Positions 32,860 to 56,035 of a stretch of DNA of 64,000 nucleotides are shown piece after piece. This DNA is from Plantago major (taxonomy: Eukaryota > Streptophyta > Magnoliopsida > Lamiales > Plantaginaceae). A program made the position numbers and the translations under genes. The notes beneath the pieces are model-generated. The model saw only the letters and a list, made by a program, of their open reading frames with translations, was not told where the DNA came from and ran no database searches. The stretch spans positions 24,556,765 through 24,620,764 of the forward strand of contig CM048840.1 of assembly GCA_026545765.1 (NCBI GenBank), in the 5' to 3' direction. Every line of letters starts with the position of its first letter. The first letter of the stretch is position 1.

Positions 32860-34450
32860 CTCCCTTACTCTTACCTCTCGATGATGTATTTTGTAATTTG
32901 AGGAATGTGTAGGTGATTACGAAATATAGCTCGATTGTATTATGCTCTGGATGTATTGCTGTTTCGGTTTGTGGCGTGTCATGTTCTGGTTATTGTAGTG
33001 TAGAGAATTGTGGCGTATTCTAGTTCTTCTCTGGTTGTATTGTTGTTTCTGTTTGTGGCGTTTCGTGTTTTTGTTGTTGTGGTGTAGAGAAATGTGATGT
33101 GGTTTTAATAGCTGGTGTTATATTGTTCTAAGCATCATTGTTATGTTTTGAATGTTTTTGTATGTTATTGTTTTAGCGCATATGCATATATTATAGTTTT
33201 AAGACCTATCATTGTAGTTTTAAGCAACAACGTTAGCGTTTTAGATTTTGATGAAATATTTATGATTTGATCTTTTGCAGATGCTTTGTTATAGTTTTAA
33301 AAGTTATTCTTATAGTTTTAAGAGGCACTGTTATGGATTTAAACATCAATATTATTGTTTTTAACTTGTGTTGCATGTTTATGATTTGTTATAGTTTTAA
33401 TAGGCATTGTTATAGTTTTAAGATGCACTGTCATGGTTTTAAGCATTAATAATACTATTTTTAGCTTGTGTTGAATATTTCTGCATGTTATTATTTTTAG
33501 CGCATGTGCTATAGTTTTAAGACCTATTGATGTAGTTTTAAGCAGCAACATTAGTCTTTTTAGCTTCTGATGAAATATTTATGATTTGATTATTTGCAAA
33601 TGCTTTGTTATAGTTTTACAAGGCTATGGTTTTAAGCATCATTGTTACTGTTTTTAGCTTGTGTTGCATATTTCTGCCTTGTTATAGTTTTAATATGAAT
33701 TGTTATTAGTTTTAAGAGGCACTGATATGGTTTTAAACATCAATGTTACTATGTTTATATTGTTTTGCTTGTTCCTTTTTTGTTTAAGCACCAATTTGAT
33801 AGTTTTAATGAGAGTTGTTATGGTTTTAACCCAGTTAGGAAATGTTTTAATCAGGTGTTGATGATGACATCAAGTTTGATGATAGGTCTCTCAAATGTGT
33901 CATTGCAGTACTGAAGCAACAAGCACAAGCAACAAAAGGAAGGAAGCCGAGTTCACCAACAAGTTTATCGAAAAAACCTATTTTAACAACTCAGTTTGCA
34001 TTTGCATAAAAAACACCGAATGAACGTTTATTGTAATTTTTATTTTTCTATGAGAATAGATGTCTTAAAAACCTTTGGATGACTGAATATTTCAATATTG
34101 TAATGACATGTGTGTCAAGTAGCTTATTTTAAACTTGTTTATTGATGTTTTAATGACATCCCGGAAACTTTTAAACTTGTTTAATGGTGGTTTAATCATA
34201 TTAGATTGTCACTTTAAACTATAACAAATCATCTTAAAAACTATCATGTAACTCCTTAAGACCATCACACCTTTCTTAAAAATTAACAAGAGAGGTTAAA
34301 ATTATGTTGAAACATACAATACTGACCCATTAAAACTAGCTATCACATCATCTCTTAAAACATTAATAAAATACGTTTAAACTGTAACTAAAACTTTCAA
34401 TGCTAACAACTTAAAACCATAACATAATCTATTAAAAGCATAACGAAAAT
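32860..34450. mobile_element. Possible fold-back or MULE-like element with repeat-built arms
   Basis: From 33170 to 33850 the plus strand carries many diverged copies of 'TTATAGTTTTAAG' alternating with 'GCATCATTGTTATTG' and 'TTTTAGCTTGTGTTGCATATTTCTGC'. From about 34190 to 34440 the same words appear inverted (CTTAAAACTATAAC, TTAAAACCATAACA). The arms are repeat-built and opposite, with a short exon-like frame between them (33855-34009). This layout fits a fold-back or Mutator-like element. I cannot place exact ends or a target duplication. Plain AT-rich minisatellite DNA is the alternative. Confidence 0.4.
33855..34009 (+). other. Exon-like frame after an AG acceptor
   Basis: After 'TTTTAATCAG' an open frame codes a basic, Gln- and Ser-rich peptide (with DDIKFDDRSLKCVIAVLKQQ near the start) and ends at TAA 34007-34009. 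Base composition is clearly higher in GC than the repeats on both sides, as expected for a true exon. It could be the last exon of the split gene starting at 18017, or part of the surrounding element. I do not recognise it. Confidence 0.35.
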
Positions 34451-35730
34451 GTGTGTCTCGGTGGTTTTTTAAGAAACTCGGCTGGTCGGGCCGCTAAAAC
34501 CCAAAAACCATGAAAATCCATAAAAAACCTTGACTTTCCTATTTTTTTTGGAAAATCTTACCTTTTCCAAGATTTTGACCATCTAAATTGAACTAAATTT
34601 ATTTGTAGTATAAAATTCAACCAAACAAATCTAAATCAAATTGAACTTAACTGAAATTAATGGGTTTTCAAATGAAGAGATCATAACGTAACTTTAGTAT
34701 TGTCGCATTGTACTTGTACTACGATCTAAACCGTTAATCATTTCTAGATTTGTTCTCAACCTTTCATTATTTATTAATATGAATAGGCATCGCATTGTCG
34801 CATAATAAGGTCGTACTAAGTCGCATAATATTTAAAAATGTTATCCGGGTCAATTACTTACACATCTTTTAAAAAAAAACTTAACAAAATCAACCTTACA
34901 TGAATAGAAAATTCACAAAACACCTATTTCACATTTAAAAAATAATAATTAATTTAAAAATAAAGAAGACCGGAGCTCCGATGAAGTTCCGACCACTTCA
35001 CCAGAGCTCCGGTATGAAAGCAAAGAGCTCTTTATTTGCTTTCCGTATCTAGTAGCTCTCTCGAGCTTCCATGGCAGATCTGCAAGCTCGAAAGCTTCAA
35101 TGGTGGAATCTCTTTTTCGAGCTTTCCAGATCTGGAAGCTCGACGGAGATTCCACTATGGAAGCTCAGTCCAACTTACGTGAAAGTTATTTGAACTTTGT
35201 CGATTATGAAATAAAATATTAAAAAATTCTTTATCGGAGCTCCGGTGACTGTGGAGTTGTTTGTGGTAGCAGTGGTGGTGGTGTAATTGAAGAAGTGGGG
35301 GAGGACGTGGTGGTGGGAAATTTTGGGGAAGAAAGGGTAATTTTTTGTTTAAGATGTAAATTGACTATTTAGGAGGGGTGTGTTTTGTAAATTTATGTAA
35401 TTTGTATTTAAAAATTGTTTAAATTATTTAAATTGTTAACAAATTAATTTTAATGTTTAAATTATGCCACATGTCCAAATTTAAATAATGTACTAATGTG
35501 CGACGCAGTGCTACGATTAGCCTAGACCATGTATAAATTCCATTTTTTCTAAAAATACATAAAAAAAAAATCTTCCTACATTCTAGTGTTTTAATATGCA
35601 ACTACAGTAATATCCCTACTTAAATTAAGAGACTATCTAATTAGTAGAACAATATGATCCCAAAACTTATGGGATTGTATTGTTTGACTCCAAGCATCCA
35701 GTCCAAAATTATTCTGAAGCGAACCATCCA
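34450..35730. other. AT-rich intergenic DNA with a local hairpin
   Basis: There is no gene I can support. A short minus-strand frame at 35155-34949 lies in a segment of inverted repeats and is likely a by-product of them. The rest is low-complexity AT-rich sequence. Confidence 0.5.
35091..35157. repeat. Palindromic hairpin
   Basis: GTGGAATCTC and GAGATTCCAC flank an inner near-palindrome, TCGAGCTTTCCAGATCTGG followed by AAGCTCGA. Together they form a stem of about 25 bp with a small bulge. Further copies of GAGCTC and AAGCTC words surround it. Confidence 0.7.
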
Positions 35731-36015
35731 CGCAACAATCTCTGATGCTTGATTTAGTTATGCTTGTTTTTTACAGGATCATGATGATTGTTTTTGTGGG
35801 TTTCAATGATACTTGTTTCCATTATGCAACAATCCCTAATACTTGATTCGTTGATGTCTGTTTTTTCCAGGATCATGATGCTTGTTTTTTGTGGAGATTC
35901 AACGATACTTTGTTTCCATTACGCAACAATCTCTCATACTTGATTCAATGATGCTTGTTTTTTCCAGGATCATGTTGCTTGTTTTTGTGGGGATTCAGCG
36001 ATACTTGTTTCCATC
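35731..36015 (+). repeat. 95-bp tandem repeat, three copies
   Basis: Units start at about 35731, 35825 and 35922, each reading GCAACAATC..., then CCAGGATCATGATG, then GATACTTGTTTCCAT. Copies differ by about 10 percent by eye. They are not part of any gene I can recognise. Confidence 0.85.
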
Positions 36016-36734
36016 ATCAATCATCACTTTGATCATAATCTCAAGCATCATACACCCAAGCATCACATTTCCGACCATCATCCTCCCAAAAACACAAGAG
36101 AGTTTTTTTTTATGGGTTTCATATATATCTAAATATCTTTTTTAATCAAGTACCATCGTGATTCCGGAATGTGTTTAATATGGTAGTTGGAGAATTTTTT
36201 TGAATGAGATTTAATATAATGTTACGAAGATTATCACAATTACTAATTTGTAAAAATTTCTCCACTGATTTGTAATTAAAGAGTCCTTCATGTATAATTA
36301 ATGTGTAAGAAGTTTTAAACCAGCACTATTTTGTAATTATTCCTACTAAAAATTAAAAGAGTATTACATGTTTGACATACAATTAACAGACCATTAATCG
36401 AGTCAATTATATTTTCGTATTTGGTTTAACATTTTAGTTGAGTTAACAGTTATATTTTTTAATTGAGTCACTACAAAACCCTTTAAAAAATTCACAACTC
36501 AATTAAAATTAGTTACCAATCATCATTTATACCTTAAAATTCCCTCGAGTAAAGTTACGTGCCAAATAGCCAACACTATGAGAGTCCTTCTTCATTAGAA
36601 AATGTTCTCAATTCGCGGGTCTCAGTTTGTGGATCTTCAGTTGCGGTTTCGGTGTTATGGATCTACGCGGGTTGCCATATTAATACAAATACCCCTTCTC
36701 ATTTATTTTCTTCCATTTCCTTCTTCCTGCACAA

Positions 36735-36752
36735 CCCCCCCCCCCCCCCCCC
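36735..36752. repeat. Poly-C run
   Basis: 18 consecutive C lie within a pyrimidine-rich stretch that resembles a plant 5' leader. No gene behind it can be supported. Confidence 0.8.
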
Positions 36753-36989
36753 TCTATTTCTCCGTCGTTTGCTCACCAATCTTGAATCCGATTGCATAAG
36801 TAACCTATGACCCGGTCTACCTTTATATCATTCTCTTTCTTTTCTTTTTTTTTTTTTTTTGTTTGTCGACATTTGAAAATGTTGACCCCAGAATTCAAAA
36901 AAAATTCGGATGTCTTCTCCGACGGATGTCAGACAACTCAACACACATAAGTCATTACCTCGTCGTTTCCTTGATTTAAGGATTCCTCT

Positions 36990-38200
36990 CACGATTATTC
37001 GGTTTTTTTTTCGTTTTTTTGTTTGGTTTTAGTGATTCTTAGTGAATTCGCGTAACTTTATATGTGATGTCTAATTGTTGATGTTTTAAATTGAATTGCA
37101 GATATTTTGCATGTAACAGTTGATGTTTGCATGTTTCTTTATTTTTAGCTAGTTTTTATTTGCTATTGCTTCGTTTGTTGTCAAATTTTCACTGTAGTGT
37201 TCGATTTTGTTTAGGTCTTAATGCAAATGTTGTATGTTTAGTTGTAGATAGATGATGTTTGTGGTTTCATTCTTTGTGGTTAAACTTTTTGTAGTTTTTT
37301 GTTTTAATTGTCTGAGTTTATGTCTGAATTGTGCAGTTTATGTGTAAATAGTTTATGTTTAATTATATTAAACACATTATATATCTTTCTATATCTATGA
37401 TCTTCTAATGCTTATTGGCTAAGTTTGCATATGTTCATTATGTAATTAATGATGTTTATTGGTAAATTGATTATGTTTTTTTGTTTAATATCTTGAAATT
37501 CCTATTGTTTAATTGTTTTTTTTATGTAAATTGTATGATTAGTTGTTAATTGTTGATGTATGTGATTTCATTCCTTTTCTGTATAAAGTTTTATAGTTTT
37601 GTAAAATTGTGATGTATGTATGCATATATGTGTTTATACTACAATTGTTGATGTTTAGTGATAAATTGGCGATGTCTTAGATTTCTTACTGTTTAGGTTT
37701 TGATGTAAATGATGTATGTCTAACTGTAAATTGTTGATGTATGTGGTTTCATTGTTTTCCAGTTTAGATATTATGTAGTTTTGTAAAACTGGTATGCCAA
37801 TTTTGCATGTTTATACTGCAATTGTTGATGTTGAATGTTAAATAGGTGATGTTGTTGATGCATTATGTTTATGGGTGTTTAAATTCTCTCACCAGCAATA
37901 TCATATGTTTGTATTGCAATTGTTGATGTTAAATGTTAAATGGTTGATGTTTTTGTTGCATATACTATGTTTTCGTACAAATGGTGGTCGAATAAAAAAA
38001 ACGGTTGATGATAAAGATGGAGACATGGATGAACAAGTGGACGAACAAATCAAGGGTGTAAAGAATGTCATTGGGACGTGGATTTTTTTTTTTTTGTTTT
38101 TTTTTTTTTGCAAAAATGATTGTAGTTTGGAGATAGTGATTTTGAATTTATTTAACTGTTTTATATGTAGTGACATTTTGTTGATTGATTAAAATAAACT
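36990..38200 (+). repeat. Degenerate 'GTTGATGT' minisatellite ending in an exon-like segment
   Basis: From about 37070 to 37960 the words 'AATTGTTGATGT', 'TGTATGTGGTTTCATT' and 'TTTTGTAGTTTTG' recur in loose order with a spacing near 100 bases. At 37985-38080 the composition changes to an acidic coding-like segment (DDKDGDMDEQVDEQIKGVKN) that runs into a T-rich tract. The plan, a repeat-rich putative intron followed by a short coding-like piece, resembles 33.1-34.0 kb but with different repeat words. Confidence 0.45.
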
Positions 38201-38284
38201 AGTTTATATGTTTATTTTATATTGTGTTTTTTGTTTGATAAATAGTAACTTAGCTGTTTAAGAGCGATTTTATCCTTGAAGATT

Positions 38285-39245
38285 GTTGCATAATTAATGT
38301 GACAATGAAATGTGCGATTTTGCATGCTTTTAGACCCTCGTTTTTTGCCCAATATTCAATATTCACATCATATTATGGCCAATTACCAACTTTTTGTATA
38401 TTTTGTAGGTCATGATCGCGTTTTCGAGGAATTACACGATTTCCAGTGCCAAAACGTCATATTTAGGCGAAATCAAGGAAAATAAGGAAATACGTTGATT
38501 TGGCCGCTGCACGGAGTTCGAGGTGGCAAAGCATGTCATGTGACAAACCAATGCGAAGATAATTGAAGATGATACAACATTACAGAAGACCACTTTTCGA
38601 GAAAATGAGAGTTACGAAGCTCGAAATTGAAGAACGGAGAAAACAGATTCGATCCTGTGAAAATCAAAGGACTGCGGCCCCAAGGGGCTTGGGGCTGCAC
38701 GAGCCCTTTTGCGGCCCCTTGGGGGCCGCAATGAAGAAGAATTTTCTAGAAACAGGCTTTTCCTGGCCTGTCAGGGCTAGAGCCTGCCTTTCTAACCTTC
38801 TTTATACATTATGGGCGGCCAGCACTCGAAATTTTCAGTATAAATAAGACCATTGGGGTCTCATAATCACACACATTGCGATAAAAGCAACTCTCATGAG
38901 ATAAAACCAGTCATCGGGGAAGTGAAACACCAAAACGGCAAAACCCTGATCGTCAGCAACAGCAAGGAGGAAACTCTAGAAGCAACACGAAGACATCAAA
39001 GACTAAGCTTTCCTTTTTCTCTTGCTCTTAGTTTCGCTTCCTCTCTTTAGTTTATTAATATGAGTAGCTAATTAAACTTGTATTGTAAAGGCGAACTGCC
39101 GAAACTCTGTTGTGCTACTTCTTTATATGCCGTATTATATTAATGACATAGTTCTTAGACGTAAACTGTGATTATACAACTCTATACATCCATCGTGGTG
39201 TGGTGTTTAGCTAAGTGACACAGTAGTTTCATTGAACTGAGTAGG
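38285..39245 (+). mobile_element. Probable solo LTR or LTR fragment
   Basis: The segment has the plan of a plant LTR: a U3-like part, a GC-rich hairpin (GCGGCCCCAAGGGG with its inverse near 38676-38735), a TATA box (GTATAAATAAG near 38838), then an R/U5-like part with ATATGAGTAGCTAATTAAACTT near 39058. No internal retrotransposon sequence adjoins it. I cannot fix the borders or a target duplication, so the extent is approximate. Confidence 0.45.
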
Positions 39246-39260
39246 GGTACCGGTATCGAC

Positions 39261-39424
39261 TGCGTTCAATTAAATTATATAATGAAACTTTAGGATGTAA
39301 AGTTTTATTATATAATTTAATTGAACATTTTACATTTACGGTTCAAGATAAAATCGGAGTCAAAGTTGAAGAATGTTGACTGCAAAAAGTCAAAATGTAA
39401 CATTTATTCTGGGACGGAGGTAGT
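39261..39424. mobile_element. MITE remnant with internal palindrome (Stowaway-like end)
   Basis: A strong inverted repeat at 39267-39328 (TTCAATTAAATTATATAATG against its complement) is followed by TTGAACATTTTACATTTAC. A terminal GGGACGGAGGTAGT closes it, the usual right end of plant Stowaway-type MITEs. A related copy lies at 62180-62296. The left terminal repeat is missing or changed. Confidence 0.55.
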
Positions 39425-40131
39425 GTATCATAACCTTGTGAGTATTTGCATAGTAGAACAATTTGTTTCCCAAATGAAATGAAATATCAAAGTTTCTCAA
39501 CTGATAACTTCAAATTTTTTTCACCAACCATTGGTGAAATGAAAATAACTTTTTGTTCAAGAACTATTGAAAATATTTAAAAGATTACAAAATTCCAAAA
39601 TAATATGAAAGAAAAAAAAACCGAAAAATTAAACTTTATTCACGTTTTATTATCTACCTGAATTGTCCCAAGTTATAACATTCGAAATTCAAGACAATCT
39701 TTAGTTCTTTGCTTGGAAACTTATTAAATATTTAAATTGATTTCAAAATTTCAATTGAAACGGAACAGAGCGAAGTCAATGAAATTGAAATAAAAAAAAA
39801 AATTGGCGAAAAGAAATTCAAAATCACTTTGACTAGTCACCGAATTTTCACATGCGCTTCTCGATTCCCTTTGCCGTCACCCACCCCACTTTGGAAACTT
39901 CAACCCAATTTCAACAAAAACCAAAAAATCACCACCCGCGCACGTTAGCACCAACCCCGCAAATTCCCCTTACTCCGCCGCCGCTCTTCCTCCACGCACA
40001 TCTCAATCTTACCTCAACTGTGAGACAATTCACACACACCCTGGCGAATTAGACTCTCTAATTTCCCAATTTAGGGGTTTTGGACATTTTCAACATTTTG
40101 ATTGATTGGGGATGGGGACAAGGATCTGACG

Positions 40132-53271
<13,140 letters not shown>

Positions 53272-55283
53272 GAATGAAGAATGTTTCATATTAATGGCTC
53301 ATAAAGTCATCTTGGGTATAAAGAAGTATGCCCCAGGTATCATTTTGTGGCTATTCGCTTCAGAAGCCCATCAGAGCTGGCCCCTGTGAAGTGATAGATT
53401 CTGTTTAAAGTGCTCTACGGAGGCTGATGAAAGGCCTTTCTGGGAATGGAATTACTAGTTTTTTCTATTCTCACTGTCCGTCGTTTTAACGAAGTTTAGC
53501 TGGGCTGGACATAGAGTTTCCTTCAAAGGGTGTCAATATTCAACCCATTCTGGTTGGGACATACTGTACAGTGTGATTGATAATAGAGATGGACATGGTG
53601 AGACGGCCAATGGAACGATGGGTTTTCATTTTTGAGTTTGGTATCGGTAGCTGTATAGCAGAGAACTCAGCTTGTATCTACTGCCATCATTCGATCGAAT
53701 TGTAGCTTTTTTCAGATCCAGATGAGGTTTTAGCTGTTGTTTCCATTTGCATCGACCATTTTGTCCATCGTTATCCTTCGATTCTTTCATGTGCAATTTG
53801 AGGAATGCATGGAACCGCGTTCTGGTGTATCATGTAAAAAATGTCAAGACTAGAGTACAGCTCTTATAGTCGATTTACTTGTTCTGATAGAAAACGTTCG
53901 TGTTTGGCAACATTTAAGTCGATTGCACATTATTGTTTCATTTTGTTGTATAAAAGTAGTACAGTTATCGTGTGATCCTGAATTTGATCTTTGATTCGGT
54001 ATATCCTTGTGTGTTTCTCATTGAATTGTACATTCTGGTATCTCCAACATTTGCAAGTTATCAATATTATTGAAGTCCGAGTTCATGTAAAAAATGATAT
54101 CTTGGGTTACTTTATCAAAGTCCTGTTCCAAAGATTGGTGAGCTTAGGTATATAAGTGCACTACATCAAACGTAAATGCAATTAAATATTGAAACGCTAG
54201 AAAACCTAGTAGTGAAATTTGTCATCTAAATTTAATATGTTTGACTTGGTTGACTTAAATGTGATTTACTTGATTTGTGTGATTCGTAGTGCAACTTCTT
54301 TATGTTAGGAGTACTAGTTAAAAACGATCTTACCAGTTCCAGGCTTGATACTTGGGGTTCACATATCTTGGAGAGGGGCAAAGCCATGATATTTTTTGGC
54401 CTTCCTCGCCTTTAACTAATTAAGTTATAGTATACGTGAAATTTAAAGAAAATGATGATTTTCCTAGAATTATGAAAAATTACATTTTATTACCATTATT
54501 TAAAATTTTCATTATCCACCAACTCAATTGTTTTGGTTGGTTTCACTAATGGAGTATTATAAAAACACTCTATTGTACTACTCCTAAGATATAAATTGTT
54601 AAAATATAGTGTTATTTAAATACTTCATGGGAATACTCAACTTCCGGATATAAGTTTTTTAAGATAAAGAGAATAAATTGGGAGAAACAGTGAATAAAGT
54701 AGAAAAGTGAATAAATAAATCATGAAATAATGTGAATAAAGTAAGAAACAAAAATTTCATTGAAAGAAGGGCAAGTTGAATTTCAGACGGATTAGAATTG
54801 AAAATAAAAATTTGAGTTCGGAACGGAGGGAGTATATTTGAAAAAGTCACTTTGAACACTAGTTTTGATAGTGGTGTTCTATTATATCAAAATTTCTTTA
54901 TGAAAAATAGCGGTATTAATTATCAAAAATCTAAATTTACTACATATTTCAAATAATTTTTCAAATAGTAACTCGTAACGAGCACGAACTGGTTACATCA
55001 CCAAAAAGGTAGAAATAGAATTCCCCTGGCCTGGAGATAAATGATTTGCATGTCATTTTTCCTTGTTGGGATGTTTGCTGTGTTTCCCACGATTATGTCA
55101 TTAGTACTACTACTACTATGACAAACGAAACGACAACAATGCCAAGCCTGGTCAACTGTCTTTACTTGATCAGTAAGCCTTCTTCCACTAATTAATTAAT
55201 TAACAAATGATTTTCCATAAATTAAGTAAATCAAATAAAAAAATACTAAAAAACTCCAATGGATACCCTAATCATTCACCCAC
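53272..55283. other. Intergenic between PI4K and NAC, with MITE remnants
   Basis: The first several hundred bases are likely the PI4K 3' UTR and terminator region. Around 54545-54838 the DNA is AT-rich and ends GGAACGGAGGGAGTAT, a Stowaway-type terminal word, so a decayed MITE is likely. No gene is supported. Confidence 0.5.
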
Positions 55284-55290
55284 TATATAA
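55284..55290 (+). promoter_or_regulatory. TATA box of the NAC gene
   Basis: TATATAA lies in CACTATATAAACCCCCAGTC, about 30 bases before a CT-rich stretch (TTTCTCTCACTG) that probably marks the transcript start. A leader exon would end at a GAAG|GTGTGC donor near 55394. Confidence 0.65.
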
Positions 55291-55667
55291 ACCCCCAGTC
55301 TTCAGTCAATCCACCTTCCTTTCTCTCACTGCAAAATTTCTACAATCCCAATTTTCTCTGCTTCATCGGTTCATCTCTCTCCCTTTCCCTTGAAGGTGTG
55401 CTTTGTTCGTCGTATCTTCACTTCTTGATTCGTTTAATTGTTCATTAGATTGAATAAAAATCAGTTCTTTTGTTTCTTTGCTCGATTTATCAGCTGTTTG
55501 TGTTAAATTCTTTGGATTTGACTTTAGATGTGTTTGATTTGTTTCTGATCGTGTTTCTGTCTGTGATTGGATCGTTTGTTTAAGCTCTGATTATGTTGTT
55601 TCTGTGTTTTTTGGTATAAAGTCTTAATAATCTAGTTAAAAATGCTAGGTTTTGTATTGCACACCAG

Positions 55668-55772
55668 ATGTCAATTGATTCAACGAGCAAGAAGTGGTCT
55701 ATTTGGAGTTCATTCTGTTTCATGAACAGAGGGAGGCTGTGGTGCTCTCAGTTATTCCGCGACTGGACTTGA
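55668..55772 (+). CDS. Upstream ORF in the NAC leader, 34 aa
   Basis: An ATG directly after a TTGCACACCAG acceptor opens a 34-codon frame ending TGA, 263 bases before the main ATG. The peptide is unusually rich in Trp, Cys and Phe and ends in a basic then aromatic block (GRLWCSQLFRDWT). Arabidopsis ANAC082 is known for a conserved-peptide uORF that represses its translation and links it to nucleolar stress. The main ORF here is of that clade, so this is probably the same regulatory uORF. I have not aligned the peptides; chance is the alternative. Confidence 0.65.
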   Translation: MSIDSTSKKWSIWSSFCFMNRGRLWCSQLFRDWT

Positions 55773-55847
55773 CAATCTCTAGCATCTCGAGTCTCTGTTT
55801 TCTAATTTTCTGTTAAATTCAATTGTTTATCAATCAAGCTCCATCTT

Positions 55848-55920
55848 TTCGTGAAGCCCGGGTTTGGGGATGCTGTAGGTACTATTCGTGAAGCCCGGGT
55901 TTGAATTAGTGTAGGTATTA
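55848..55920 (+). repeat. 37-bp tandem duplication before the NAC start
   Basis: TTCGTGAAGCCCGGGTTTG occurs at 55848 and 55885, each followed by a diverged 'GTGTAGGTA'-like tail. It lies between the uORF and the main start, so it is in the leader or in a second leader intron. Confidence 0.85.
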
Positions 55921-56035
55921 GCATTACATATCAAGTAAAATTTCTGTTAAGCTCTGCGGGTTTTGGACATTGCCAGTATTAGTATTTTATCTTGGGTAAG
56001 ATTATAGTTTTTGTAAGATTGAAGATATCAGCGTC

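Noticed and set aside
33170..33850. Regularly repeated words resembling a repeat-spacer array
   Set aside because: The repeats are degenerate, of variable spacing and in a plant nuclear genome; a CRISPR array is excluded.
34949..35155. 68-codon minus-strand frame
   Set aside because: It coincides with nested inverted repeats and has no homologue I recognise.
38563..38847. 94-codon plus-strand frame
   Set aside because: It spans the GC-rich hairpin and TATA region of a probable LTR, so it is not a gene.
40102..40131. Extending the PI4K start to 40102
   Set aside because: The codon there is TTG. The first ATG in frame is at 40132, and plant PI4K beta proteins begin with a similar short N-terminus.
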